Of a stretch of DNA of 64,000 nucleotides, positions 52,430-61,016 are shown in pieces (positions within the stretch are counted from its first letter, which is position 1; every line of letters begins with the position of its first letter). The position numbers and the translations under genes are program-made. The notes beneath the pieces are model-generated. The model ran no database searches. It saw only the letters and a program-made list of their open reading frames with translations, and was not told the origin of the DNA. Where the stretch lies: contig NZ_LMUV01000011.1 of NCBI RefSeq assembly GCF_009765755.1, forward strand, positions 265,045 to 329,044. The letters are read 5' to 3'. Source of the stretch: Rhodanobacter sp. L36. GTDB lineage: Bacteria; Pseudomonadota; Gammaproteobacteria; Xanthomonadales; Rhodanobacteraceae.

Positions 52430-53548
52430 TCAGAGTCGCGACAGAAATCCGCCGATCGCGTGGCTGTAATTTTCGATGTCCACCAGGAATGCATCGTGGC
52501 CTTGCGGTGAATCCAGCGCCACGAATTCCACCGCTGCGCCTGCGGCTTCCAGTCCCTGCGCAATCTGTTCTTGCTGTTGCAGCGGGAACAGGATGTCGGT
52601 GCTGACGCCGATCACCATCGCGCGTTCGATGCGGATGCGCTTCAATCCTTCTTGCACGCTGCCGTTGCCGTATTCGGCCATGTCGAACCAGTCGCTGGCG
52701 CGCGAGAGATAGAGATAACTGTTGGGATCGAAGTTGCGCACGAAGCGCTGCGCGTGGCCTTCGAGATACGACTCCACCTGAAACTCGCGGCCGAACGGCT
52801 CCTCTTCGCGCTGATCCGGATCGAGCCGGATGCGTGCGAAGCGTCCGTTCCATTCCATCGCCGATCGATAGGTGATGACGCCGAGCTTGCGCGCGATGCT
52901 CATGCCGGTATCTGGATAAACACCGCCTTCTGCCGCGTGAATATCGTAACTGCCGTCGTTCCAACCAGGATCGAGGCGAATTGCTTCCCGCTGCAACGAG
53001 CGGATTGCGATGGCGAAGGGCTGCGCTTGCGGTGCGGTGTCCACGCTGATGTGCGCGCGCACGCTGCCGGGGTGCAGCAACATGTATGCGAGCGCGCTCA
53101 TGCCGCCCATCGAGCAGCCGATCAGGCAGGCGAGTTGCGTGATGCCGAGGCTGGCGACGGCAGCGTGCGCGGCGTTGGCGACATCCTCGAGTGCGAGCTC
53201 GGGAAAGCTCAATCGATACGCTTTGCCGGTGACGGGATCGATCGACGCGGGACACGTGGAACCCTTGTCGCTGCCGAGCGAGTTTACGCAGATCACGAAC
53301 CAGCGCGAGGTATCGATCGCCTTGCCCGGACCGGCCATGTCCTGCCACCAGCCGGGAGATGGATCGGTTTCGCATGATGTCATGTGCGCGCTCGGCGAAA
53401 GACCGGTGAGCACCAGCACGGCGTTGTCGCGCGCCGCGTTGAGTTCGCCCCAGGTTTCGTAGGCAACGTGCGCTTCGCGAAGCTCGCCGCCGCGCTTCAT
53501 CGAGAACGGCGAGGGCAGGGCGAAATAACGGCGCGCGTCCTGTGTCAT
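52430..53548 (-). CDS. metX: MetX-like acyltransferase, probable serine O-succinyltransferase
   Basis: A 372-residue alpha/beta-hydrolase-fold acyltransferase. It opens RYFALPSPFSMKRGGELREAHVAYETWGELNAARDNAVLVLTGLS, with nucleophile GCSMGGMSALAY, the Asp of VIGVSTDILFP and His in SPQGHDAFL. Classic homoserine acetyltransferases have GGSMGGMQ; the GCSMGG form is the one I recall being reassigned in Xanthomonadales to serine O-succinyltransferase for cysteine synthesis. The ATG overlaps the stop codon of ccmI, so the gene is the last member of the ccm operon. Confidence 0.85.
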   Translation of the reverse strand: MTQDARRYFALPSPFSMKRGGELREAHVAYETWGELNAARDNAVLVLTGLSPSAHMTSCETDPSPGWWQDMAGPGKAIDTSRWFVICVNSLGSDKGSTCPASIDPVTGKAYRLSFPELALEDVANAAHAAVASLGITQLACLIGCSMGGMSALAYMLLHPGSVRAHISVDTAPQAQPFAIAIRSLQREAIRLDPGWNDGSYDIHAAEGGVYPDTGMSIARKLGVITYRSAMEWNGRFARIRLDPDQREEEPFGREFQVESYLEGHAQRFVRNFDPNSYLYLSRASDWFDMAEYGNGSVQEGLKRIRIERAMVIGVSTDILFPLQQQEQIAQGLEAAGAAVEFVALDSPQGHDAFLVDIENYSHAIGGFLSRL

Positions 53549-54600
53549 GGGTGAACCTTGTCGATGCGGATCGCGATCGGTGCGCTGGCGTCTACGGAGA
53601 CCACGCCGGCGTCGCCTTCGAGATCGCCGGCCTGTGCAATCGGTTGGCCGCTGTGGCTGATCCGCGCGCCGACGAAAACGCGCTTCACGGACGACAGTTT
53701 CGTCGCAGGCACCATCGCCATCGCATCGGTGAGCGTGACATTGGCTGGCAATTGGTGTGGATCGAGTTTCGCCACCGCCAGCGGCATCGGCGCGCCGTGC
53801 TCCGCACGGGCGTAGACGAACAACACATCTCCCGCTGCAATCTTGTTCGTCAACGCGGGCGACAGACTGACGCGTATCTGCAGCGATGCACCTTGGGTGT
53901 CAGCGAGGATTGCGCCGCTGCTCGAAGCTTCGGCAGGTGCGGCACCGGCACGTGCATCGGCGACGGCGATTTGTTCGGCGACCGCCTTGGCGACGGTCGA
54001 GCCGGGTGCGAGTTGCGGCTGCAGCAATCGCCATGTTGCCGATGCATCGCGATACTGGCCGTGCTGGAAATCGCTGATGCCGAGCAGCCACAAGCCGCGC
54101 TGGTTGTCCGGATGCGCCTGCACCGCGCGCTTCACCAGATCGAGTGCGCGGCCATTGATCATGTGGTCGTCGCGGATCATCGAATCGGCTTCGGCCCAGC
54201 CGACCATCGCCTCGCCGTTTTCGGGATCGAGCTTCAGCGCGTGGTCGTACGCATCACGCGCATCGGCCGGGTTGTGCAGCATCGTGCTGGTCTGCGCGAG
54301 CAACATCCAGCCCTTCAGATCACCGGGCTGTTCGGCCAGATGCGCATGCAATTCGGTGACGGCCTGCTTCAGAGTAAGCGGTTGCGCGGGTTCGGTCGGC
54401 ACACCGTTTAATGCGACCGGTGTGCCGATCAACAGATACAGGCCCACGGCTGCGAGCGGAAGCACGAAGGCGATCACCAGACTCAGCACGAATGCGTGTG
54501 GGCGTCCTGATTGGCGGCCGTGACGCACCAGCGGCACCAGCAGCGCGATCAGCGCGGTGGCGATCATCGCGGCGGCAACGAGAAAGAAAACGATTTTCAC
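53545..54600 (-). CDS. ccmI: Cytochrome c maturation protein CcmI (CycH-like)
   Basis: A 351-residue protein with two N-terminal membrane helices (VFFLVAAAMIATALIALLVPL and HAFVLSLVIAFVLPLAAVGLYLL), then a periplasmic TPR region (LKGWMLLAQTSTMLHNPADARDAYDHALKLDPENGEAMVGWAEAD), then a C-terminal beta-rich domain (VSLSPALTNKIAAGDVLFVYARAEHGAPMPLAVAKL). CcmI binds apocytochrome c and hands it to the ligation machinery. The first helix is shorter than in some orthologues. Its ATG overlaps the ccmH stop, and its stop overlaps the metX start. Confidence 0.93.
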   Translation of the reverse strand: MKIVFFLVAAAMIATALIALLVPLVRHGRQSGRPHAFVLSLVIAFVLPLAAVGLYLLIGTPVALNGVPTEPAQPLTLKQAVTELHAHLAEQPGDLKGWMLLAQTSTMLHNPADARDAYDHALKLDPENGEAMVGWAEADSMIRDDHMINGRALDLVKRAVQAHPDNQRGLWLLGISDFQHGQYRDASATWRLLQPQLAPGSTVAKAVAEQIAVADARAGAAPAEASSSGAILADTQGASLQIRVSLSPALTNKIAAGDVLFVYARAEHGAPMPLAVAKLDPHQLPANVTLTDAMAMVPATKLSSVKRVFVGARISHSGQPIAQAGDLEGDAGVVSVDASAPIAIRIDKVHP

Positions 54601-55106
54601 CAGTCGTCCCCGTTCTCGATTGAAGGTTCAACGATGGCGCCGCTGCGATCCCGCTTGCGAATCACCACCGCAACCGCGATCGCGCCCGCCAGCAGAAACA
54701 GCAGCGGACCGAACCACAACAGCCAGGTGCCGGCAGTCAATGGTGGGTCGTACAGCACGAATTTCGAATAGCGCTCGACCAGATATTGCTTGATCTGATC
54801 GTCACTGCTGCCGTGCTGCATCATCTGGAAAATCTGGTTACGCAGATCACGTGCAATCGGTGCGTTTGAATCGGCCAGCGTTTCGTTCTGACACATCGGG
54901 CAGCGCAGTTGCTCCGTGAGATGCTGGAAGCGAAGCTCCTGCGCATGATTGGCAAACGGCATCGGTTCTATCGCCTGCGCATGCATCACTCCAGCAAAAA
55001 AAAGCATGGCAGCGAACAGGATCCGTAGGAGCGCACCCTCTGCGCGAACGGACTTCGTCGGCAAACGGGTTCGCGCACAGGCTGCGCTGCTACGGAGCAG
55101 TTGCAT
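54597..55106 (-). CDS. ccmH: Cytochrome c maturation protein CcmH, with repeat-derived N-terminal insertion
   Basis: 169 residues from the ATG at 55106, which shares one base with the dsbE stop (TGATG). The thiol motif LRCPMCQNETLADSNA, the helical segment and the C-terminal membrane helix (TAGTWLLWFGPLLFLLAGAIAVAVVI) are normal for CcmH, which keeps apocytochrome cysteines reduced. The first 28 residues are odd: MQLLR, then a stretch coded by the palindromic repeat at 55025-55093, then RILFAAMLFFAGVMHAQA, the hydrophobic core. The repeat is 69 bases, so the frame is kept. Alternatively translation starts at the ATG near 55005 (MLFFAGVMHAQA), leaving a short, uncharged signal peptide. Confidence 0.9.
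   Translation of the reverse strand: MQLLRSSAACARTRLPTKSVRAEGALLRILFAAMLFFAGVMHAQAIEPMPFANHAQELRFQHLTEQLRCPMCQNETLADSNAPIARDLRNQIFQMMQHGSSDDQIKQYLVERYSKFVLYDPPLTAGTWLLWFGPLLFLLAGAIAVAVVIRKRDRSGAIVEPSIENGDDW
55025..55093. repeat. Palindromic element inside the 5' end of ccmH (copy 2)
   Basis: Starts GTAGGAGCGCACCCTCTGCG and ends in the imperfect inverted copy GCGCACAGGCTGCGCTGCTAC-like arm. It shares the GTAGGAGCGCACCC core with 11067-11159. Length is 69 bases, exactly 23 codons. Confidence 0.85.
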
Positions 55107-55648
55107 CACGGCTTTTCCTTGAGCAACACAGCGATCGCCGGCTTCAATTCGCTCGTCACCACGTCGCTGGTCAACGGACCGATGTGCTTGTAGCGGATCA
55201 CGCCCTTGCCATCGATCAGGAAACTTTCCGGCGCGCCGTACACGCCGAAATCGATCGCGGTGGTGCCGGGTACATCGGCGATCAGCACGCTGTACGGGTT
55301 GCCGTGTTCCGCCAGCCAAGCTTTCGCATCGTCGGGCGCATCCTTGTAGTTGTATCCGATCAGTGCCACGCCGAGCGTCGGAGCCTCGGCCTGCAACACC
55401 GGATGCTCCGCACCGCATTCCACGCACCAGCTGGCGAACACGTTGAGCAGGTAAGGCTTGCCGAGGAGGTCGCGCTTGCTCACCGTCGCGGTCGGCTCAT
55501 AAAGCTTGGGCAGATTGAATTCCGGTGCCGGCTTGTCGAGCAGCGGCGAGGGAATCGCGCTCGGATCATGGCCGGTGTTCCACCAGATGCCGAAGCCAAG
55601 CAAGGCGACCAGGAGCACGAAGCCGAAGAACGGAACGAGACGGCTCAT
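55106..55648 (-). CDS. dsbE: Thiol:disulfide interchange protein DsbE (CcmG)
   Basis: A 180-residue membrane-anchored thioredoxin. Anchor helix VPFFGFVLLVALLGFGIWW, then the active site NVFASWCVECGAEHPVL, a cis-Pro region YGAPESFLID and KHIGPLT. The WCVEC motif and the acidic surroundings are typical of CcmG, which reduces the CXXCH thiols of apocytochrome c in the periplasm. Its ATG overlaps the ccmF stop (ATGA). Confidence 0.95.
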   Translation of the reverse strand: MSRLVPFFGFVLLVALLGFGIWWNTGHDPSAIPSPLLDKPAPEFNLPKLYEPTATVSKRDLLGKPYLLNVFASWCVECGAEHPVLQAEAPTLGVALIGYNYKDAPDDAKAWLAEHGNPYSVLIADVPGTTAIDFGVYGAPESFLIDGKGVIRYKHIGPLTSDVVTSELKPAIAVLLKEKP

Positions 55649-57627
55649 GCGCGAACCTCACGCGCGGTTACCTTGTCGGGCGTGGCGTTGTCTTGCGCAT
55701 TGGCCACGCGGCGCACGCGGAAGCGACGATCGCCCGCAGCGACGAAACCACCAAGCATCATCAACAAACCGCCGGCCCACAGCCATCGAATGAACGGCTT
55801 GCTGTAAAGCCGCAGCGCCCACGCGCCGTCGATGTGTTGCGCATCCATCGGTTCGCCGAGCGCGACGTAGAGATCGCGCGTGATGCCCGGATCGATCGCC
55901 GATTCAGTCTGCACCTGCTCGCGCGTGTAGATGCGTTTTTGCGGATGCATCACGGCGATCGGTTTGTCATTCAACGTCACCGTGACCGTGCCTTGATCCG
56001 CGCGCCAGTTCGGGCCCTGCGTTTCGGTCACGCCATCGAAACGAAATGCGTAGCCGCCGATGCGCTGCACATCGCCCGGCGCCATGCGCACGTCGCGGGT
56101 GACGCTGAGCGATTCGGAGAGCAGCACGCCGATCAGGAATACAGCCACGCCTGCATGCGCGAACAGCATGCCGGCCATCTCCGCCGGATAGCGCCGGCCG
56201 CGCGGCATCTCGCGCCAGCGCTTGATCACGTAGAGCGCCACACCGACAGCCACCCACACAGCTGCGGCCACGCCGGCGATGGCTTTCATTTGGCCGTCCA
56301 CAAGAAACGCGGCAATGATCGCGCACGCGACGGCGGCGAGGCCGGCACGTGCCATCACGCGCTTGAGCACGGGCACCTCGCCCTTGCCCCAGCGCAGGTA
56401 CGGACCGAACGGCAGCAGCAACACGATCGGCAGCATCAACAACGGAAACATCAGGCCGAAATACGGTGGGCCGACAGAAATCTTGCCGAGGTTCAGCGCG
56501 TCGCCGATCAACGGAAAGAGCGTGCCGAGCAACACCATCGCCGCGGCCACGGTGAACATCAAATTGCCGACGAGGATGGCGCTCTCGCGCGATACGACTG
56601 CAAAGGGTTTTCCGCCTGCGACCTTGGGTGCGCGCAATGCGTAAAGCAGCAGCGAACCACCGACCACGATGACCAGGAAGCACAGGATGAACAGGCCACG
56701 TCGCGGGTCCGATGCGAACGAATGCACCGAGGTCAACACGCCCGAGCGCACCAGGAACGTGCCGAGCAGCGACAGCGAGAACGCGAAGATCGACAGCAGG
56801 ATCGTCCACGCGCGCAGCGAGCCGCGCTTCTCGGTGACGGCTTGCGCGTGGATCAACGCCGTACCGACCAGCCACGGCATGAAGCTCGCGTTCTCCACCG
56901 GATCCCAGAACCACCAGCCGCCCCAGCCGAGCTCGGCATAAGCCCACCAGCTGCCCGCGACAATGCCGCAGGTGAGGAACGCCCACGCGATGTTGGTCCA
57001 AGGCCGCGCCCAACGCACCCAAGCCTGTTCCAGTTCGCCGCCGAGCAGTGCCGCGATGGAGAAGGCGAACGCCACCGAGAATCCGACATAGCCCATGTAG
57101 ATCACGGGCGGATGGAAGGTCATGCCCGGATCTTGCAGCACCGGATTCAAGTCGCCGCCATCAGCCGGCATCGGCAGCAGACGTCCGAACGGATCGGAGG
57201 TGAACAGGATGAAAGCGAGAAAACCGACCGCGATCAGCCCGAGAACGCCGAGCACACGGGCGACGAACGGCTCCGGCAACTGGCGACTGAACGTTGCCAG
57301 CGCGAGCGTCCACACGTTGAGGATGAAGATCCACAGCAACATCGAACCTTCGTGCGCGCCCCACACCGCGGCGATGCGGTAATACCACGGCAGCGCGAGG
57401 TTGGAGTTTTCAGCGACATACTGCACCGAGAAATCGAAACGCAGGAACGCCCACACCAGCAGCACGAACGCCAGCACCACGAAAAACCCTTGCGCGAACG
57501 CGGCCGGTCGCGCCACCGCCATCATCGCCCGGTTGCCGCGCCACGCGCCGATGATCGGCAGGATGCTCTGCGCCAAGGCGAGCAGCAGCGCGAGGATCAG
57601 TGCGAGTTGGCCGAGCTCCGGAATCAC
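55645..57627 (-). CDS. ccmF: Cytochrome c haem lyase subunit CcmF
   Basis: A 660-residue, about 15-helix protein. The haem-handling WWD domain is [20 protein letters not shown], with conserved His in HEGSMLLW (TM region), [12 protein letters not shown] and others. CcmF joins haem from holo-CcmE to apocytochrome. The length is standard. Start and stop both form ATGA overlaps with ccmE and dsbE. A long open frame on the opposite strand is a shadow. Confidence 0.97.
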   Translation of the reverse strand: MIPELGQLALILALLLALAQSILPIIGAWRGNRAMMAVARPAAFAQGFFVVLAFVLLVWAFLRFDFSVQYVAENSNLALPWYYRIAAVWGAHEGSMLLWIFILNVWTLALATFSRQLPEPFVARVLGVLGLIAVGFLAFILFTSDPFGRLLPMPADGGDLNPVLQDPGMTFHPPVIYMGYVGFSVAFAFSIAALLGGELEQAWVRWARPWTNIAWAFLTCGIVAGSWWAYAELGWGGWWFWDPVENASFMPWLVGTALIHAQAVTEKRGSLRAWTILLSIFAFSLSLLGTFLVRSGVLTSVHSFASDPRRGLFILCFLVIVVGGSLLLYALRAPKVAGGKPFAVVSRESAILVGNLMFTVAAAMVLLGTLFPLIGDALNLGKISVGPPYFGLMFPLLMLPIVLLLPFGPYLRWGKGEVPVLKRVMARAGLAAVACAIIAAFLVDGQMKAIAGVAAAVWVAVGVALYVIKRWREMPRGRRYPAEMAGMLFAHAGVAVFLIGVLLSESLSVTRDVRMAPGDVQRIGGYAFRFDGVTETQGPNWRADQGTVTVTLNDKPIAVMHPQKRIYTREQVQTESAIDPGITRDLYVALGEPMDAQHIDGAWALRLYSKPFIRWLWAGGLLMMLGGFVAAGDRRFRVRRVANAQDNATPDKVTAREVRA

Positions 57628-58112
57628 TGCGCGCCGCCTTGGCCGGCATCACCCTGATCGACCCCTTGCGGCATCTTCTTGTTGCCGTGCGCCTTGGCCA
57701 TCGCGTCCTTCAGTTCTTTCGGCATGTAGGTTTCGTCATGCTTGGCCAGCACTTCGGTGGCGACGAAATGCGCGCTGTCCATGTGGCCGGTAGCGATCAC
57801 CGACTGATTGTCGCGAAACAGGTCGGGCAGGATGCCGGTGTACTCCACCGGCATCGCGCCATCGGCATCGACCACGGTGAAGGTGACTTTCAGCGAATCC
57901 TTGTCGCGCTGGATCGAGCCGCCCTTGACCATGCCGCCGAGACGGAACGTCTTGTAGCTGCCAGCCTGGCCCGATTGCACCTGGCTCGGAGTGAGCAGGT
58001 AATTCATGTTCTGCTGCAGGGCATACACGCCCAGCGCAACCGCGAGCGCGGCAGCGGCCACGACCAAAGTGACGATGACGAGCCGGCGTTTGCGGGTGGG
58101 ATTCATGGGCAT
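57624..58112 (-). CDS. ccmE: Haem chaperone CcmE
   Basis: A 162-residue protein with N-terminal membrane anchor ([23 protein letters not shown]) and an OB-fold periplasmic domain: [46 protein letters not shown]. The covalent haem-binding His lies in AKHDETYMP, just before the flexible C-terminus. Start is 58112 (MPMNP) or 58106 (MNP). It overlaps ccmF by four bases. Confidence 0.96.
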   Translation of the reverse strand: MPMNPTRKRRLVIVTLVVAAAALAVALGVYALQQNMNYLLTPSQVQSGQAGSYKTFRLGGMVKGGSIQRDKDSLKVTFTVVDADGAMPVEYTGILPDLFRDNQSVIATGHMDSAHFVATEVLAKHDETYMPKELKDAMAKAHGNKKMPQGVDQGDAGQGGAQ

Positions 58113-58130
58113 GTTCGACAGCCGTTCGCG

Positions 58131-58337
58131 TCAGGGGGACGGCGTGGTGGAAAAAGAGTCGGCGCGCGTCTGCCGCACACCTTGCCGTGCGATGCGCGCG
58201 CGCAGTTCACGCAACACGCGGCGTCGACGAATACGCGGCGCGATCGCGTCGGCGATCAGCACGATGAAGAACACCGCATAAGCCGGCCAGACATAAGCGG
58301 CGTAACCGCCCATCGAAAGGAAATGCTGGAGCGTCAC
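58131..58337 (-). CDS. ccmD: Haem exporter protein CcmD
   Basis: A 68-residue protein with a GTG start that overlaps the ccmC stop (GTGA). It reads LQHFLSMGGYAAYVWPAYAVFFIVLIADAIAPRIRRRRVLRELRAR: a short lead, one membrane helix and a basic cytoplasmic tail, as in CcmD. It is needed to release holo-CcmE from CcmABC. Easy to miss because of its size and GTG start. Confidence 0.92.
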   Translation of the reverse strand: MTLQHFLSMGGYAAYVWPAYAVFFIVLIADAIAPRIRRRRVLRELRARIARQGVRQTRADSFSTTPSP

Positions 58338-59098
58338 GAGCGGGCCTCGTCTTGCGCGATCTGTCGCACCCAGTCCTTGCCGCTTTCCAGTGACAGCAGG
58401 TCGGTGCGCACGCGACGGAACAGGCTCGCAATGTAGTAGAACTTTGTCGCCAGCATCATCAGCAGCAGCGGCCACAGCATCGCGCCGGACATCTTGGAAT
58501 GGCCGAAGATGCTGATGGTGCTGCCCTGGTGCAGTGTATTCCACCAGTTCACCGAGAAATGCACGATCGGCACGTTGATGATGCCGATGATCGCGAGGAA
58601 CGCCGCGGCACGCGCACCCTGCCGACGATCCTCGAACGCGTGGTAGAGACCGATCACGCCGAGGTACAAAAACAGTAGTACGAGTTCCGATGTGAGTCGC
58701 GCATCCCACGTCCACCATGTGCCCCACATCGGTTTGCCCCACAGCGAACCGGTGACCAGCGTGATGAAGGTGAACGCCGCGCCGATCGGCGCCGACTCCA
58801 TTGCCACGACTTCGGCAAGCTTGATCCGCCACACCAATGCGATGAACGCCGCTATGCCCATCACGCCGTAGATGAACATGCTCATCCACGCGCTCGGCAC
58901 GTGGATAAAGATGATGCGATAGGCGTCGCCTTGCTGGTAATCCGCCGGAGCCAGCACCAGGCCGCCGTACAACGCGATGGCGCCGGTGATGATCGCAAGC
59001 GCCATCGCCCACGGACGTACGACGCCGGCGAAGCGATAGAAGATCGGCGGCGAGCCGAGTTTGTGCAACCAGAGGGGGATCCAGCTCGAGCTACTCAT
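58334..59098 (-). CDS. ccmC: Haem transporter CcmC
   Basis: 254 residues from the ATG at 59098 (MSSSSWIPLWLHKLG). Six helices with the WWD motif WGTWWTWDARLTSELVLLFLYLG and two conserved His (IFIHVPSAWMS and VHFSVNWWNTLHQG). CcmC loads haem onto CcmE. A longer frame upstream has no support. Confidence 0.96.
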   Translation of the reverse strand: MSSSSWIPLWLHKLGSPPIFYRFAGVVRPWAMALAIITGAIALYGGLVLAPADYQQGDAYRIIFIHVPSAWMSMFIYGVMGIAAFIALVWRIKLAEVVAMESAPIGAAFTFITLVTGSLWGKPMWGTWWTWDARLTSELVLLFLYLGVIGLYHAFEDRRQGARAAAFLAIIGIINVPIVHFSVNWWNTLHQGSTISIFGHSKMSGAMLWPLLLMMLATKFYYIASLFRRVRTDLLSLESGKDWVRQIAQDEARS

Positions 59099-59232
59099 GA
59101 GCCAAGGTCCGGGTGGCAGGCGCTGATCGGCTGTGGGGTTCGCAGAAAGAATGAAGCATGCATAGACAAAAGGTTGAGTGATGACTTGCCGTGGAATGGT
59201 TGCATTCCCTTGGACAGACGCTCGGGCATGAT

Positions 59233-59925
59233 TCAGGCATCCAGCGCGATACGAAGGGCGGCAGCGCAGGCCATCGGCGCCAGCACCACCGCCAGAACCA
59301 ACGCCGCACCGAGCCAGGCGATGGGCGAGAACCACGGCAATCCCTGCTGGGCCGCTGCCACCGCGCCGGCGGCGAAGATCACCGCAGGCACGCACAAAGG
59401 CAGCAACATCAAGGCGAGAAGCATACCAGAGCGCCTCGTTCCGGCCGTCAGTGCCACCAGCACGGCGCCGAGCAGGCTGAGCAGCGGCGTGGCCATTAGC
59501 AGGGCAAGCAGCAACACCGGAATCACCGCCACCGGCAGATGCAGCATTGCGGCCAGCAGCGGCGAAATCACGATCAGCGGCAACGCCGTGGTCAGCCAGT
59601 GCGCGAGAATTTTCATGCCGAGCATCAATGCCAGTGGTTGCGGCGCGATGACGAGTTGTTCGAGCGATCCATCCTCGATATCACTGGAGAACATCGCATC
59701 CAGCGCCAGCAGCATCGCCAGCAATACCGTCACCAACACCACGCCGCCAGCGATGCGCAGGAGCAACGTGTCCTCCGGCCCCAGCGCAAACGGAAACAGC
59801 ATCGTCACGATCAACGCATACAGCACCGGCATCGCGATATCGCCGCGACGACGCCACGCCAGCGTGAGGTCGCGTCGAAGCATGGCGGCGCAGGCGGGTG
59901 CAAGGCTGGCTTGATGCTCAGTCAT
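59233..59925 (-). CDS. ccmB: Haem exporter permease CcmB
   Basis: A 230-residue, six-helix permease: MLRRDLTLAWRRRGDIAMPVLYALIVTMLFPFALGPE, LDAMFSSDIEDGSLEQLVIAPQPL, and later LLSLLGAVLVALTAGTRRSGMLLALMLLPLCVPAVIF. It forms the ABC unit with CcmA. The start overlaps the end of ccmA by eight bases. A 134-base gap separates it from ccmC, the only real gap in the operon. Confidence 0.95.
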   Translation of the reverse strand: MTEHQASLAPACAAMLRRDLTLAWRRRGDIAMPVLYALIVTMLFPFALGPEDTLLLRIAGGVVLVTVLLAMLLALDAMFSSDIEDGSLEQLVIAPQPLALMLGMKILAHWLTTALPLIVISPLLAAMLHLPVAVIPVLLLALLMATPLLSLLGAVLVALTAGTRRSGMLLALMLLPLCVPAVIFAAGAVAAAQQGLPWFSPIAWLGAALVLAVVLAPMACAAALRIALDA

Positions 59926-60553
59926 GCATGCGGATCCGCTGTGGTTCGCCACCGTGGAAACTCGCCGTGCCGTGGCTGGTGACCAGCGCCACGCCGCCTG
60001 CGGCGGTGTGGTCTTCCAGCAGTGCGTTGACCAGCGCGATGCCGGTGCGGTCGAGGTTTGCATACGGCTCGTCGAGCAGCCACAGCATTGCCGGAAGCAG
60101 CACCAGTCGCGCGAGGGCGGCGCGTTTCTTCTGCCCGGCGGAAAGCCGTCGCACCGGTTCGTCTTCGTAACCGTGCAGGCCGATGTTGGAAAGCACGCCC
60201 GGAATGTCGACGCCATCGCGACAACCATGCAGGCCGACAGCGATGCGCAGGTTCTCGCGTGAGCTGAGGTCGCCCTTGAGACCTAGCTGGTGTCCGAGAA
60301 AAAGTATTTGTCCCGCGCATTGATCGCGCTGCAGGGTTTCGCCTTGCCAGAGCAGTTCGCCTTCGTCGACATGCAACAGGCCTGCAAGCATGCGCAACAA
60401 GGTGGTCTTGCCGCTGCCGTTGTCGCCTTCAATCAGCACCAGGTCGCCCGCATGAAGCTGGAAATCCAGCGGCGCGAACACTGGTTCGTCCTGGCGCTGG
60501 AAGCTCAAGGCCCGCGCTTCGAGCAGGGGCACGGCAGTGGAGGCGTAAGTCAT
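59918..60553 (-). CDS. ccmA: Haem exporter ATP-binding protein CcmA
   Basis: A 211-residue ABC ATPase: Walker A EGDNGSGKTTLLRML, Q-loop region LFLGHQLGLKGDLS, signature RRLSAGQKKRAALARL, Walker B LWLLDEPYANLD and switch His VTSHG. ATP hydrolysis drives release of holo-CcmE. It is the first gene of the ccm operon; the promoter should lie between it and the DUF3293 gene. Confidence 0.96.
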   Translation of the reverse strand: MTYASTAVPLLEARALSFQRQDEPVFAPLDFQLHAGDLVLIEGDNGSGKTTLLRMLAGLLHVDEGELLWQGETLQRDQCAGQILFLGHQLGLKGDLSSRENLRIAVGLHGCRDGVDIPGVLSNIGLHGYEDEPVRRLSAGQKKRAALARLVLLPAMLWLLDEPYANLDRTGIALVNALLEDHTAAGGVALVTSHGTASFHGGEPQRIRMHD

Positions 60554-60605
60554 TGCCTCGATTGTCCGCAATGGGGGCTGCGGTTGTCCATGCGGCGCAC
60601 TGCCG

Positions 60606-61016
60606 CTAGTCGTGCGTCCAGCGCAATCGGGCCAGGCCGAGATCATCGCCGTAAACCCAGGCGAGTTGCTCGTAAAGCACCGCGAATGCATTCAGCGATG
60701 CGACATCAGGGCCGACCACGAAGAGGCTGGGTTCCTGCCATGCGTCGCCCACGCCGACGGCAGGAAGGATCGCAACGGTCGATGGCAATGCCTTCAGCGC
60801 ATCGGCCAGCTGTCGTTGGGCCACGCGGTTTGCGAGCCGATTCTGCCGCAATCCATGTGGATTCCACGCGGTGATGAATCCCCATGGTTGCGTGCCGACG
60901 TGTTCGCGCAAGGCCGGCGGCAACGGAGCGCCGATGCGGATCGTTGCGTAGCCGCCGCGCGACAACCGCACGCGATAGTCGGTGCCGTTGTACGCGGTGG
61001 TGAAATCCTCAGTCAC
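60606..61016 (-). CDS. DUF3293 domain-containing protein
   Basis: 136 residues from a GTG start that overlaps the kmo stop by eight bases. Sequence: VRLSRGGYATIRIGAPLPPALREHV, WGFITAWNPHGLRQNRLANRVAQRQLADALKALP, then WQEPSLFVVGPDVASLNAFAVLYEQLAWVYGDD. The FITAWNP block and the final Q-x-A-x-V-Y region are typical of DUF3293. Function unknown. Co-translation with kmo is likely. Confidence 0.85.
   Translation of the reverse strand: MTEDFTTAYNGTDYRVRLSRGGYATIRIGAPLPPALREHVGTQPWGFITAWNPHGLRQNRLANRVAQRQLADALKALPSTVAILPAVGVGDAWQEPSLFVVGPDVASLNAFAVLYEQLAWVYGDDLGLARLRWTHD

Noticed and set aside
55525..57657. A 710-residue plus-strand frame across ccmF
   Set aside because: It is a GC-driven shadow of ccmF; no ribosome site and no domains.
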